Shown: positions 22,852 through 34,174, counted from the stretch's first letter. The stretch: DNA of 64,000 bases from Chalara sp. BL73 (GCA_918026815.1 CAKJVC010000097.1:186001-250000), one strand, 5' to 3'. Notes: generated by a model not told the origin, from the letters alone. Program-made: numbers and translations.

Positions 22852-23225
22852 CAAGCCGACCTCGACACCGGCCGAGTCAACAAAACAGCCCATATAACAA
22901 TCTTCCACGAGCTGCTGACGCCAAATCCCAAAGAAGGCCGGATCCCCCCAACCGCAGATTAGATTAAATACGAAGTCTATGGCATTTTGGCAGCAGCAGC
23001 TGATACAACGGGCAATGGTCTAACGACAGGAGTATACGAAGTGACCAAGAATCCCAAAATCTACCCAAAGCTTGCGGCAGAACTGAAGGCTGCGTTCCCG
23101 GACATAAATGCCAAGATGAACCTCGCTGTTTTGGACGCCTTCCATATCTAACCGGCGTCGTAAACGAATCCCTTGGCCTCTCCTTCGGTGTCATCTTCCG
23201 CATAGCTCCGGAAGGCAGCAAAAGG
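22852..23225 (+). pseudogene. Cytochrome P450 relic (I-helix to K-helix region)
   Basis: The frame starting CAA at 22852 reads QADLDTGRVNKTAHITIFHE and on to a stop at 22960, then YEVYGILAAAADTTGNGLTT. AADTT is the oxygen-binding I-helix motif of P450s. KNPKIYPKLAAELKAAFPD follows, then a frameshift near 23147 into YLTGVVNESLGLSFGVI. That corresponds to the K-helix region, with NES where intact P450s have ExxR. At least one stop and one frameshift are present, and the haem-binding region is missing. It resembles the trichothecene/terpenoid-oxidase-like P450 group. Confidence 0.72.
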
Positions 23226-23333
23226 CGAGTGCAGAACGCTATATTATTCAGCTTTAATCCATCAATAGTATTATCTTGTAGGACGGATCTGCGACGACTC
23301 CCATCTCCCCGTGGTGCAGGCTAGGAACTCCAT

Positions 23334-23697
23334 GTGATTTTGTCGATTCTCGAAGCTGGTGATACAGAAAGGTTAGCAAAAGTGCTCGCGCTTCGCCGGC
23401 CACGACTTGCTTCGTTATGGCTTGGCATGCTCCTTTGTGGCCGTCCTGGGGTGATAGACATGATTAGATCTTACCTGGAATCTCTGGAAGATCAGCCTTA
23501 CTATGGCTCTTTGGCGCGTCCAGATCCCGATGTTGCTGTCTGCACCCGATTGTGTCGGTCATTCTTCGGATGATGAAGGTTCTGGACATTATCCAAGTCA
23601 GATTTCACAGTTTCTGAGAGCCGATTTATTACACCATCGTTTTGATTTCCGACTAGGAGATGGCGCCGGCATTGTTGACTTTGGATGGCACCCTTAA
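23334..23697 (+). pseudogene. Unknown coding relic
   Basis: Protein-like sequence runs in two frames: a helical piece with LWLGMLLCGRPGVIDMIRSY, then, after a shift, RADLLHHRFDFRLGDGAG. It looks like a decayed gene, but I cannot name a family. It forms the end of the relic cluster that starts with the MULE-like ORF. Confidence 0.3.
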
Positions 23698-24007
23698 TTC
23701 TGATAAATTTCTAACTGCTTTGGTACGGATTTATGGATATTTCTCAGGGTTTGGCTGACTCTATCTGCTAGATCAAAGTATTCAGTTCTAAAGGTCTTAT
23801 CAGCATTTGGAGAGCACATAATAGACGAATCTAATTAGGTACACCAGTATTGGTTAATGCCAAACATAGGAATTATTGTATGAAGATAATGACAGAATGG
23901 CTGCAACCAGAGGGAGTTGAATGCTTGCTACTTGGCGTCTTTCGCCCTCCAGTCGAGTCTCCCACGTAATTACCGCCATGGAAAATATATTTCCTGAGGT
24001 AAGATTG

Positions 24008-24691
24008 CTAAGGATCCATAGTTTCCAGGAGCTTTTGTAAGATCTCGAGCTCGTTTGTGACGTTTCTTCTTGCATTGATTTCACAGGTGTCATGGAAGAT
24101 ATCGGAGAAGTAGATTCTCTTCCTGTCCAGAAAAGAAGACAGAACCTTGATCCGTCCAATGCAGTATTCACGCTGGGAGATATGATTGTATTCCATTCTG
24201 ATTTGTTCGGCGTATGCTTGATATTGAGATTCCTCACGCGATAATACCTCTAAATCGAAGTCCAAGAAGAGTTTCAGGTCTTCTCCGTTGTTCAGTGCGG
24301 ACAAAGAAGCATCCATTGAATGTATGATGGTTGCGTTGATGAAAGCTGATACATGTTCAATAGTTTCTTTGGGCAGCTCGGCATCTCTCGCGAAAAGCTT
24401 GAACAGTTCAATGCTTTGTATCTCATTGTCGTTTCTTTCGGGGTTATAAACGATATCGTGGAAGAAAATTGCGAGCATAACGACAGTCTTTTTCAGGACG
24501 CTATCTCCATATTTGGAAAGAAGGAAAAGCATGCGGTCAATGTGGGACAATGTGTGATAAAAGCGCTGGGGCTCGCTATAACGGAGAAGTACTGTATCCA
24601 ACCATCTTTTCAATACGTGTGGTGGGATATTGTTATTAAGGAATTGTTGCTGAATCCGGTTCCGCAGTATTGCATCGTTGGGTGACTCCAT
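24008..24691 (-). CDS. HD-domain metal-dependent phosphohydrolase (COG4339-like)
   Basis: A single exon of 227 aa. The motifs RFYHTLSHIDRML and FFHDIVYNP give the paired histidine and His-Asp metal ligands of the HD superfamily. NDNEIQSIELF follows, as in the COG4339 group of predicted phosphohydrolases found in bacteria and fungi. The protein is all-helical, with no signal peptide or membrane segment, so it is probably cytosolic. The substrate is unknown for the group. It lies about 250 bp downstream of the Hsp70 gene on the same strand with its own start and leader; no link is implied. The assignment to HD is firm, any function finer than that is not. Confidence 0.85.
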   Translation of the reverse strand: MESPNDAILRNRIQQQFLNNNIPPHVLKRWLDTVLLRYSEPQRFYHTLSHIDRMLFLLSKYGDSVLKKTVVMLAIFFHDIVYNPERNDNEIQSIELFKLFARDAELPKETIEHVSAFINATIIHSMDASLSALNNGEDLKLFLDFDLEVLSREESQYQAYAEQIRMEYNHISQREYCIGRIKVLSSFLDRKRIYFSDIFHDTCEINARRNVTNELEILQKLLETMDP

Positions 24692-24944
24692 TCTCAGACC
24701 CCAGCGGTGCTAGAGGTCTTGTTTGCTGAGTTGAGGACTTTCTTGATATTGTTTTCTGACTCAGTGACTGGAAATTGCAAAAGGGGTTGTTTGTAGGTAA
24801 GGACTCAATGGGTTTTGTTATGGTTTTACGGCGGGGGTGTGACCACTGCGCCTCAACTTTGGTGGGGGCTGTGAATCTGTCCTCTCACTCTCTCCCAGGC
24901 ATCTTTCTCCAATGTTGCACCGTAACATATAAAATTAGATTTGC

Positions 24945-26937
24945 TCATGTTTCATGATCTACGATACATTTCCCAGAATACTCGTCCAAATACTCATTCA
25001 GCTTGCAGTTCATGTTGATTTTCACTCCAAACTGAGCATTTTCAATTGTCTCCAGCGATTCCAACAAGGACTGTTTTACCTCCATATCCTCATCATAGTG
25101 AATTTTTGCTTCCTTTTCCACACGGCCGGCTTCAGAATACCTTTTGAAATCTGCAGTAGTTTCGATAACAAGAGTTTCTTTTCTATTAGTCTCTGTCTCG
25201 AGCAATATAACTTTGAGTGTATAGTTCCCATAGAACTCAAATGTGATCTCGAAGTTGGGGGCTCCTGCTGGTCGAGGGGAGATTCCATCCATTTCAATTG
25301 TCCCGAGAAGTTCATTATGTTTTGTTAAAGGTCTCTCTCCTTCAAAGACTTTCAGCACAAATTTCGACTGGCTATCTGTGGTGGTGGTAACGTTTAGTGT
25401 TCTTCGGAGGGGAATCCAGGAATTGCTTGGGATCAATCTTTGGAAAATTCCTCCGGCAATTTCGACGCCGAGTCCCAGCCTCGCCACCCCGTCCCAAGGA
25501 ATGGTTTCGGGTTCGTATTCGGACATAATTCGTCCTTGAATTGCTGCTCCTCGTACGAGTGCTTCATCCGAAGGAACCTTCTCATAAACTTCTTTGCCAT
25601 CAAAGTATTCTTTTAATAGCGGTTTGATCATAGCGACATGTGAAGGCCTGCCCGTAACGATGATCGTATCAACTGCTGATTTCTGACTGCTTGCTTCCTT
25701 GAGAGCTTTGCTCAGTAGTGGTTGCGCTTTTGCGAAAATATTTGCTCTTAATTCCGAAAGCTGCGCCTGTATAATTGTGTGGTTGAAACTTGGAATAAAA
25801 CGACGAGCCTGAATCTCGATGGTTGCTGAGTGGTTGGAAAGAAGGGTGGATTCCGCGGCCATCACTTCGTATCTTAACCCTCCCATCGCTCCCAGATCTT
25901 TAGTAATGTCTGCGTTGTTCCGTTGATTGTACTCCTTTACAACGTAGTTCAAAAGTGCTAGGTCGAAATCAATCCCACCAACGCTCCGACTTGTCAAAGT
26001 TGACTGAATTTCGAACACGCCAGCCTCCACCATACTCACCGTCACATCGATAGACTCCTCGTCAATGTTGAAAGTAAGAACCATCCCTCCATCACCTGTA
26101 TGCAACTCCAAGTCGACACCATTCGCAATACCAGCGGCTGTTGGCTCATTGACCAGGCGAATGAAGTGCAAGTTCGCCAGGCGTCCAGCCTTATTCGTGA
26201 GCTCTCGTTGCAGGTCATCGAAAGTCGCTGGTACTGTCACAACGGCGTATCTGATCTTTTGGTCGAGATACAACTCGGCATTTCGCTTCAATTGTTGAAT
26301 GAGCTTGGCCAGAACTTCTTCTGGGGACAGCTTGCCCGTTTGTCGCTTGGTTATAATTTCTACCGCTGCCAGACCATTTTCTTCCGCGATATCAAACGCC
26401 ACGCGCTTCGCAATATCTTGGACGTCTCCACTATTGAACTTACGCCCCAGCAGGTGTCTTTTTGGATTTGGTTTCAGTTGCAACTACAGCTTTGGAAAGT
26501 AGCTTACCTCATGCCGTAAATAGTCTTTTTCGGATCAAGTTCAGCCAGACCTTTTGCTTCATGCCCCGTCACGTAACCATTGTTTGTGAATGAGACATAT
26601 GATGGCATGTCAACTCGCCCTTTCTCGTCAGGGATGATTTCGAAATTACCACCGCGAGAAATCCCAACCCGACAATTCGTTGTTCCAAGATCAATCCCGA
26701 TGACTTTCAGTTGATTAGCAAAGACTTCCCTGCAACAGACTATCGATGGGGCTTACCAAGGCCATCCTCCTCGCCATAGTAGCCTGTCGTACTGAACTCC
26801 GCAACCTGAATACGGTCATCGACTTCCACCAGTGGCCGGATTTGCAGTATTCGGGGGCGACGAAGGTTGGAAGTAATAGCGAAGAGAGCAACCAAAACAC
26901 TGAATAGAAAAATAAGAAGCCTATTAGTTCTCGGCAT
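24945..26937 (-). CDS. Divergent Hsp70 with an N-terminal signal anchor
   Basis: This is an Hsp70-family ATPase of 629 aa in three exons: 26937-26757, 26703-26508 and 26457-24945. The introns (53 and 50 nt) fit in phase. Residues 6-23 (RLLIFLFSVLVALFAITS) form a signal peptide or anchor, so an ER or secretory location is likely. The nucleotide-binding domain has VIGIDLGTTNCRVG (phosphate 1) and VNEPTAAGIANG. VGGIDFDLALLNY replaces the usual GGEDFD, and VTGRPSHVAMIKPLLKEYF replaces the adenosine motif. The substrate domain is recognisable (PWDGVARLGLGVEIAGG), but the C-terminal lid is short. The protein ends CIVDHET with no HDEL-type retention signal. It is therefore not the housekeeping BiP but a diverged paralogue. 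Its clients are unknown. Confidence 0.85.
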
Positions 26938-27407
26938 GATAAAATGAAATGGGTTAGGAGGCTCGAATGAGCTGAGGGATTCAGCTGCTATTTACCTGCC
27001 TTCGGGTTGGCCTTGGCGCGAAAATGGAAACCTGTCCTCAAACTGTGAGTCACGGTTTCACTAAGCAATAAAGACCTCAGGCTTTCTTTCTCTCCTCAAC
27101 CAAAATGCACCGTGAAAAGAGACAGGCCCCCTACTTGAAAGACAGTCAGGTGTAGTTTTGGAATTACCTTGTAACGAACTTCTGGAAATAGATGCGGCTG
27201 AAATGGAGGTAGATCTTGGCTCACAATTCCAAACTGGCAAAATTCAACGACAGGAGCAATCTTTCGATATATAACTAAGTACTTTGCATAAAAACACGAT
27301 TTTCCCGAAAATTCAGTAACTCGAACAAAGTTGGTAGATACGAAAAATAAATAAATATACAAAGTTTCGGCTTTCAAAAAAACAGTTGTTTCTGTAACAA
27401 TTCAAAG

Positions 27408-27650
27408 CAGTGTAGCCAGTAGTACAAATTTTAGGAGACAATACGCACCGTATGGTTAGTCATCAAAAAATTCTGTACCATTACGGCTTTAAATACTGCA
27501 GTATGGCCGTAATACTGTAGTATTTGGCGTAGAAAATACGCTATACACCAAAAAATACCCCTGTAAGGATTTATCTTGGCGGTTATGCAGTACAGCCTCT
27601 AGTGCATGGCCCGAGCGTTCCGTACGCCGTACACACTACTGGCTACACTG
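27408..27650. mobile_element. hAT-type MITE, 243 bp
   Basis: The block starts CAGTGTAGCCAGTAGT and ends with its exact inverse ACTACTGGCTACACTG, a 16-bp terminal inverted repeat. It is flanked by perfect 8-bp duplications ATTCAAAG at 27400-27407 and 27651-27658. The CAGTG start and 8-bp duplication are typical of hAT. It has no coding capacity. Inside, short palindromes such as ATACTGCAGTAT and AATACTGTAGTATT could form secondary structure. Its terminal repeats differ from those of the large element at 7364, so a different hAT family moved it. Confidence 0.92.
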
Positions 27651-27715
27651 ATTCAAAGCGAACTATAACAGCCAGAGTCGGTTAGGGACGGTTACTGTAA
27701 CAGCCCAGGATGTTC

Positions 27716-28487
27716 TCATCCACCGTTAGCTAGTCCAGCTTGCTGCTCAGCTGGGCAATCATGACATCCGTGTCTGCAGTCCGGCCTCGCTGATGGCGAT
27801 TTCCTCGCGAAGGATGTGATCCATGTAACCCTTTGTAAACGGCTTGAGCTAGAAGCTGTGGGTGCCGAAGCGAGCGACAACCTGTGAGTAGAGTATACCC
27901 TCGTCGCCCTCGTTGCCCTCATCTTCTACTGTGACGGGAGTCATGGCGGCGCTTTTGCTTCCGTGCCGGGTAGGCGGCTCGTCTTGCGTCAGCAATGTAC
28001 CGACCGAGCTGACTGTACTGGGGGTAGGGAGGTAAAGCGCGGGACCTGAGGTGTTGATGCTGGGGGGCGTGGTGGGCTGCGGGGACACGAGTTGGGTGAG
28101 CATGCCGTGGACGTGCTAGCTTCGTGCGCTTCCCGGAGGAAGAAGTTGCATTGTGGCTCGTCCACAGATGGATGGCATCTCAAAACTACGACGGAGATAC
28201 ATAAGTGGTGTGCATTTGATGTAGGAAGGGGAAGGGAGTTGCACATCGCTTGTCTTTAGTCGGGCCCTCTTTTTTGACGGCACGCCATATGGCCGGACGG
28301 TCACAAGCACTAAACCAATCTCCATCCCTGTGGCTGCCGTTCTCGAAGGTTGATGTAGTAAGCGGCATGGTTGAATTAGATTCCTTTGTAGTGTAGACGG
28401 CTTCGCAGTGATCAGAATCCTAACAGTCGTGGAATCGCCAATTCCAGCTGCTGAAAGAAGCCTACCCTTCCGATTTCTGATCCTCAT
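27716..28487 (-). pseudogene. Possible coding relic, not recognised
   Basis: Minus-strand frames with Pro/Thr/Ser-rich and acidic segments alternate between frames across this stretch without a consistent splice pattern. Examples are a TPPSINTSGPALYLPTPS piece and a later LKPFTKGYMDHILREE piece beyond a stop. It may be a decayed gene or chance; I cannot name a family. Confidence 0.2.
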
Positions 28488-28994
28488 GTGTTGTGCTTAT
28501 AGTTGCAACTTCTCAGGCAACACAACTTTGAGAAGGTTAGCAGTATTTCCTTGACCACTTTCAGCTCTTCGGGTCTAGCAAAGTAACCGTTGCCTCCATT
28601 GATATTGGTAGGGATACTGGCTGGGAATGGCCCATGATTCTGCAAAATGGGGTCAATGAACCCTTGTCTGCTGGCACTCGTTGAAAAGCAAGATCATGGT
28701 GATTATCTTGCATGTTTTTACTCTCCCACCAAGCGCTAGCTTAGCCTTCTTTCTGTTCCCCTGCTGAATCCCATCGGTAAGCCAGCTTGGGCAGTCCAAG
28801 TTTGTGGTCTGGCTGAGAAGGAGAAATATATTCTCTATTCAAAACCAATACTTTGACTTTAGGTGATGACTGCGTAAAATTGACGTTGTGTGGAAGGAAA
28901 CAAGAGAATCAGCAATTTCACCCTAGTGGGAACATCTTTCATTAGGCGTGATTATACGCCTCACACAAAAATTATCCCGTGGCGCCCAATGGGG

Positions 28995-30263
28995 TTAAGC
29001 CATAAAGAGCGCAAATCGCTTGCACACAAAATAAACCCAATACAAAATCTTCCCACCCTTATCCAACTTCGACGGGACGCCCGACCAGTTACCCGTCACA
29101 GCAGCGAGCAACCAATCCATATACACCAGCATGAAAACAAGCAGCCAAAGACAAATCTTAGATGTCCATTTCATCATTTTCCAAATGAGCCACAGTTCAC
29201 CTTCAGAATGCTCATAAGTCCCATCGGCTTTCTTCCTTCCCGAGCACAGGCAAAGTAAGATGGTCAGGCCCATCATCACTGCCGCCGGCATGAAGAACCA
29301 CTTCGTAATCTCCCTGACCTTCCCGATTGTGTCCCAGACTCGCCTTGCAATGCCTACACTTCCGATGAAGCCGAGCGCACAGCCAACGAGCCATAGGGAA
29401 ATTATCAATCCCCAGGAAATCCATTGCCCATATTTATTGCCTTCCTGCCTGAAGTCTGTTTTGTCTCTTGAGAAGAACCCTCGGTCACCAGCGCCTCCTC
29501 TCAAGTTGACTGGTTCGTATTGAGGCGTAGAGTAGTAGGCTGTCAAAGGGTACGGCTTTGGCTGATTGTGGTATTGTTGTGGTTGCATGTTGTAGCTAGG
29601 ATTGGCACTTATGTCTGCTGAATAGTAGCCAGGTGCGGGTCGTTCATATCCATTCGGATCGTACGCAACCGTAGAAGGCGACATTACATAGGCATTTGTC
29701 GCCTCGGCCTCCCTTGACCGACCTGCAAACATCCATCGCCCATGACCGAGCATCGCAGCAACTGAACTCGCTCCTGATGTCAACACCATCCATATACCTA
29801 GCAGCTGCAATTGTCCGTCCCCTCTACATCGCGTAATCGTTAAAACCCCTGAGATCGTCGTCCCAATGAGCTGTAGAAAACCGATGAGGAAGTCCAGCTT
29901 CTGGTATTCCTGTCTCTTCCAGGGAACCAGAGGTCGACGGCCATAAGCGTTAACAAACATGCAGTAGTACGTTAGGACATGGGAGCCAAAGCCAAGACCA
30001 CCATATGGCAGAGCATAGCAGTGAACATTGTCACGAATCTTATTCACGGTTTCTGTTTTATTATGACCTGTGGCAGTTTGATTTGTGTAACTGGTTTGGC
30101 GGGAATGAAGGAATGTGTTGCTTGTAGGAGGGCTCTCCGCGACCGCAATTGAGGAGCTACATAAAACGACAAGTATAACTACTGCAAGATTGAAAATACG
30201 ATGGCTGGTACCACTTGTAGAGAGAGCGAATGTAGTCATGATAACGAGAGTGAGACTTTTCAC
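28995..30263 (-). CDS. Multi-pass membrane protein of unknown function
   Basis: A single-exon gene of 422 aa. A signal-like hydrophobic stretch lies near residues 24-42. About six further hydrophobic helices follow, including LDFLIGFLQLIGTTISGVL, WISWGLIISLWLVGCALGFI, WFFMPAAVMMGLTILLCLC and KICLWLLVFMLVYMDWLL. Between the helices is a hydrophilic Tyr/Pro/Gln-rich loop (residues ~190-255) with YYSADISANPSYNMQPQQY. N-glycosylation sequons (NQT, NKT) follow the signal region. I recognise no transporter or enzyme motif. The clean frame, composition and topology support a real gene of the fungal-specific hypothetical class. A second ATG at codon 9 is possible. Confidence 0.75.
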   Translation of the reverse strand: MKSLTLVIMTTFALSTSGTSHRIFNLAVVILVVLCSSSIAVAESPPTSNTFLHSRQTSYTNQTATGHNKTETVNKIRDNVHCYALPYGGLGFGSHVLTYYCMFVNAYGRRPLVPWKRQEYQKLDFLIGFLQLIGTTISGVLTITRCRGDGQLQLLGIWMVLTSGASSVAAMLGHGRWMFAGRSREAEATNAYVMSPSTVAYDPNGYERPAPGYYSADISANPSYNMQPQQYHNQPKPYPLTAYYSTPQYEPVNLRGGAGDRGFFSRDKTDFRQEGNKYGQWISWGLIISLWLVGCALGFIGSVGIARRVWDTIGKVREITKWFFMPAAVMMGLTILLCLCSGRKKADGTYEHSEGELWLIWKMMKWTSKICLWLLVFMLVYMDWLLAAVTGNWSGVPSKLDKGGKILYWVYFVCKRFALFMA

Positions 30264-31379
30264 TGAAAGCTGATGCAGCGCTGCTCTGAATATTGCCTAC
30301 AAGTGACTACGACTGACAGACAGCATGACGAAATGAAAAACTCGATTCTATTTCCAAGTTGTCGTTTTAAGAGATAAGGAGAGGCTCTTGGTGGTGGGCG
30401 GCCAGCCTATTTTCGGTCTTGGCCAAGGAAATGCAGGGCAGTCCAGAATGTCACGATGGCACACCTCGATCATCATTGGCTTTCGAAAACGCCACAAATA
30501 ATTCGACCTTGATTATAAATGCCCACAACAAGTTCATAGAAATCCATCGAGGGTTGGGTGTCTTATTGGCAATATGTGCACAGTATTTACCCTTAGGGGC
30601 CTAGACCGCTGACAATTATTTGGGCCGGAACAAAAGTAGGAAGGAGCCCGAAGTATCAAAATCATGGGAGGCTGAAACGGTACTTACGATAACTCAAGTG
30701 TTAAGGTGATAGACCTTTAGGCCTGCGGTAAAAAGGAACCCACCCTGGGCGGTCAGCACAGGGGTCTAAACAGAAAGAGCGGCGGAGGTAGATTCCACCG
30801 GAGCGGCTGCTAATGACGAAGTTGGGCTTAGTGAAAAGCTTGGTATTGCGGTGTCTTGGCATACAACACCTTTATTATGCATACCGCTGGACCCCTTGTG
30901 CTACACCAGTATTAGTGTCAAATCTGGTGGACGATGGTACCAACCTGTTACGCAGACACTTTTGTAATGGCTGTCCCAGGCTATTGCCACACTTATTCAA
31001 CATCCTCAAGTTTGAATTAGCACTCATTCGGTGGGTTTGCTCCATGTGTCATAGCGGCCCGCATTGAAACATCCTTGAGTGCAAATACTGCAAGCTAAAG
31101 ACTTTTTGACCCTGCACTACAAAGTTTAAACATGGTATCGCCTAAACGCGAAGGAAGATGTAGAAGAGGAGAGAGGAGGAAAGGGGAAATGCACCGCCTA
31201 ATGCTCTTGAAGTACATTGACTTCTGTGGCGGCAACGGGTGTCTAGCACAAATACCATACGTTATATCTAGCAGCGATCATCTTCCGCTAGTGGCGCTCT
31301 TAGGCTGTGAACGAGTGCACAACTATATCTTTACAGCTTTGCAACGTCCCCTCGCCACCCCCCGCCGTTTGTAGCCATG
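30264..31379. other. Intergenic region
   Basis: This contains the leader and promoter of the membrane-protein gene on its left and the decayed 3' end of the decarboxylase-like gene on its right. Open frames here (for example 30813-31067) show no family signal. Confidence 0.45.
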
Positions 31380-32191
31380 CCTGCTTGTTCACAAATAAAG
31401 ATAACTAGGCCGCGTCACAAATAAAGATAACTAGGCCGCGAACTGCGTTTACCTCCTTAATTGTAGCACCATAGTTCAACGCCCCCCATATGGTTCAAGA
31501 CAATCCTTTGGACCTATAAGTAGATTAGTAGTGATGAGCATAGCAAACTTTTAAAATGCCATTTGCCGGAAGTTAACCTACGTCTGTCACAATAGCGCCT
31601 GTTGTACTAACAAACATCGTCTCTTTACCTGATAGAACACTGGTGTTGCTGCCAAAAAAAGCGTACATCAAGCGAGCAGCAGCACCAAGATCTGGGGTTC
31701 CAGATTCGTTCAAACCTTGCATCGTTTGTCGAGATTTGTTACCATACGCAACATCGAAGAACCTTTGGCCCCTCTCAAGTACGGCCGAAGCTGGCGTCTC
31801 AACGAAATCTTTCGTTCGGATAGTTGGATCATGATCCAAAAGCTCTGGCGGTGTTCGTGCCTTCAATGCTAGTAGTGAAGTAATTACCTAGCATACGTAA
31901 GGCATTGCTTGGCTAATACGAACAGCATTAAGTAACCTTCGGTAGCCCGGCTACTGGCGCAACTTTAATTAATGCCTCCCGCAACCTGCGAATTACCCGC
32001 AGATCTTCCTTTGTATCACCACTTAAAACATGCTGTAAAAGGCCGGCAACAGTCTCCGGACGATTCAACGCACATAGCGCCGCAGCAGTGATGAAATACC
32101 AACTATCTCCCGGAAGCTCTGGACAATTCTTTATGCAAGTGAGAAAGGCTGGAGTGATAAGCTCAGAGGCTGGAGTCATGTTGTACGTCAC
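31380..32191 (-). pseudogene. Carboxymuconolactone-decarboxylase-like protein, broken
   Basis: The first part (32191 to about 31935) reads PELPGDSWYFITAAALCALN with RPETVAGLLQHVL and REALIKVAPVAGLPK, typical of the fungal CMD-like (AhpD-fold) family. A shift near 31930 is then needed to continue LNAVRISQAMP. A middle exon (31866-31576) contains KARTPPELLDHDPTIR and FFDVAYGNKSRQTMQGL. A last part reads IWGALNYGATIKEVNAVRG, preceded by an in-frame TGA. Finally, a 26-bp tandem duplication (31389-31440) shifts the C-terminus. With three separate lesions this is a pseudogene. Intact relatives are small, cofactor-light enzymes often found near secondary-metabolism genes. Confidence 0.72.
31389..31440. 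repeat. 26-bp perfect tandem duplication
   Basis: TCACAAATAAAGATAACTAGGCCGCG (shown in two pieces: TCACAAATAAAGATA and ACTAGGCCGCG) occurs twice head to tail, 31389-31414 and 31415-31440, with no mismatch. Removing one copy restores a CMD-family-like C-terminus (VIFICEQAGM), so the duplication is a recent lesion in that gene. Confidence 0.9.
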
Positions 32192-34174
32192 GATGTTTCG
32201 AAAGATTTACTGCCGCCCTGAGAATGACCCTTTCAATGGTTCGACAGCCAATTCACCAGGAGATTAAATGGGTATATATGTTTGACCGGCTAAGTGCCGC
32301 CACGGATCGAAATCTTGATCTCCCCCACCACCGAATGCCTCGGCATACTCCCTCAGCACATAGGCGACAGCCAAAATGATTATAATCTTCTGAAAACGAC
32401 GAGGAAAAAAAAACCAAGTTGTCGATAAATAAAACAACAGCACATAACAACTACAAATTTCGAGAATTGAAGCGCTATTTAACCAGCATACAATCACTCA
32501 GAACATTACTTACAAGTAGACTAAGGTCAACGCGAAATAATTTAAGCTTTCAAAATGCAGAAAATGTCCGCTTTTTCACCCAAGCCATAGCCATCTTCTT
32601 TCCGCTAGGATTTTCAACTGCTGTATTTAGTATAAGCAGGTGGCCGAATAGAGACAATTCTCGATATAGCTGCCACAGCTATATCACGCTTCTTACTGCT
32701 GTTGAATTGACCAGTGTTCAGCTCTTGGATGGGAAACCTTTACAGACCGATTGTCGACACTGGCCAATAGTTGAGGCGCTGCTCTTGTGGTAGCCATCGT
32801 GGCGGTGCTTCGTCATCGCATACCAAGCCCAAGTCTAAGAAGCATCGTTTTCATCCAGGAAGTTGCCTCTGCTGTTTAGGCCACCATTCAGATCCAGCAG
32901 ACCAGAGCGCTGCAAATCGGATGTCTAAGAAGCCAGCCAAGCAGACCATCCCCTCTAGGATTAAAGATGCTTCGGGCAGCTTATCTCATGGCAGTCCATC
33001 GTTAAGAAGCATAGACGTTTTCGAAGGAAGGAAATTGAGGGAGTGTGCGGGGGTATCAAGGAAACACCGACTCGAGGAGGGTAAACCAAATAGGTCTAAC
33101 TAAAAGGCTGCAACAAATTTCATTCACAATTAGTGAACTCACTCAAGAGGTGGCGGGCACGTGGTGCTATCCCAAATCATATCCCGGCACCTCCTGATAT
33201 CGAGATCATACAAGTGTCCACAACCCCCTGGCCATTACTTCAGCAGTCTCGCACATGGGATAGCAAGTATTACCCGCAGGCAAGATATGTGAGAGAAATG
33301 ATATTGCGGGACGCGTTTGTTGCATGCTTCGGCATGGCAACCTGGTTCCTTTCCACCCTCTAAAACTGTCATCCCATAATGCAGTCACGTGCATATATAT
33401 ATATATATAAATATGTACCGCAACCCTTTTTTAAAACTCGGCATTTAGTCTGTTACATTCATGTGCTGAGATGTCTCTGTCGTGGTCCTGGTGCCGTACA
33501 CCTTGTTATTCAAATCTATATTAATGCTTGAAGTTGGCTGCTATATGTTCCGTTGGTGCTTATATATCCCAGCACGCGATCTGACCCATGATCTTCAATG
33601 CTTGTGATCTTATTTGTTGCTGCGATGGCCTGGGTTGCTGGATGGATGACACGATGCTCTTCTCAATAGGTGTATTGAATTCCGCGGGTTATGATCCTGT
33701 TGGCTTTTGCTTTGAAAGGATGTTGCGAATGTCCTGTTGAAATGCCGTTGCTAATGTGACAGATAGAGATCGTATGTGTGCGGTAAGGCTTATGCATAAA
33801 TACAATGGGAGATTAGGACTTTAAAGGAGTAGAAACGATAGGATGGGATCAAGGTTGAATGGTACTTCGATTTTCATCTTGAACCTGGGTATTTGACTCA
33901 TCGTGTCAACCTCTTACACAACTAGTTTTCGCCACAAACATAATCTCTAAAACATGGACCAGCTTCGTCCTGTCCACCTTGCAATCACTGCGTCCACGGT
34001 CTAAAACAACAATTCAGTTAAGAAAAGAATAGTATAAAGAGTGTAATTATGCGCCATTCGCTTCATGCCCGAGTCCTGACCTGCCCAAACCCCTTACACC
34101 ATCCCATTACCTCTTGCTGAAGAGGGTCTCGCCATTACAAAGGAGAAGTAAAAACAACACCGTATCATAGCACA
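32192..34174. other. Stretch with small unassigned open frames
   Basis: Several short frames have protein-like composition but no recognised family. A minus-strand piece near 32264-32380 has IIIILAVAYVLREYAEAFGG. Plus-strand frames lie at 32771-33103 (Ser/Lys/His-rich) and 33133-33363. They could be small genes or exons, and I cannot choose. A (TA)-rich microsatellite lies at 33392-33412. Confidence 0.3.
33391..33412. repeat. AT dinucleotide microsatellite
   Basis: About nine AT units follow CACGTGC near 33391, ending in AAATATG. This is a simple repeat with no coding role. Confidence 0.85.

Larger units (their letters stand above)
26938..28994. other. Intergenic region containing a MITE and a possible gene relic
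   Basis: The region next to 26938 is the Hsp70 promoter. The MITE at 27408-27650 and the doubtful coding relic at 27716-28487 are listed separately. I see nothing else. Confidence 0.45.
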
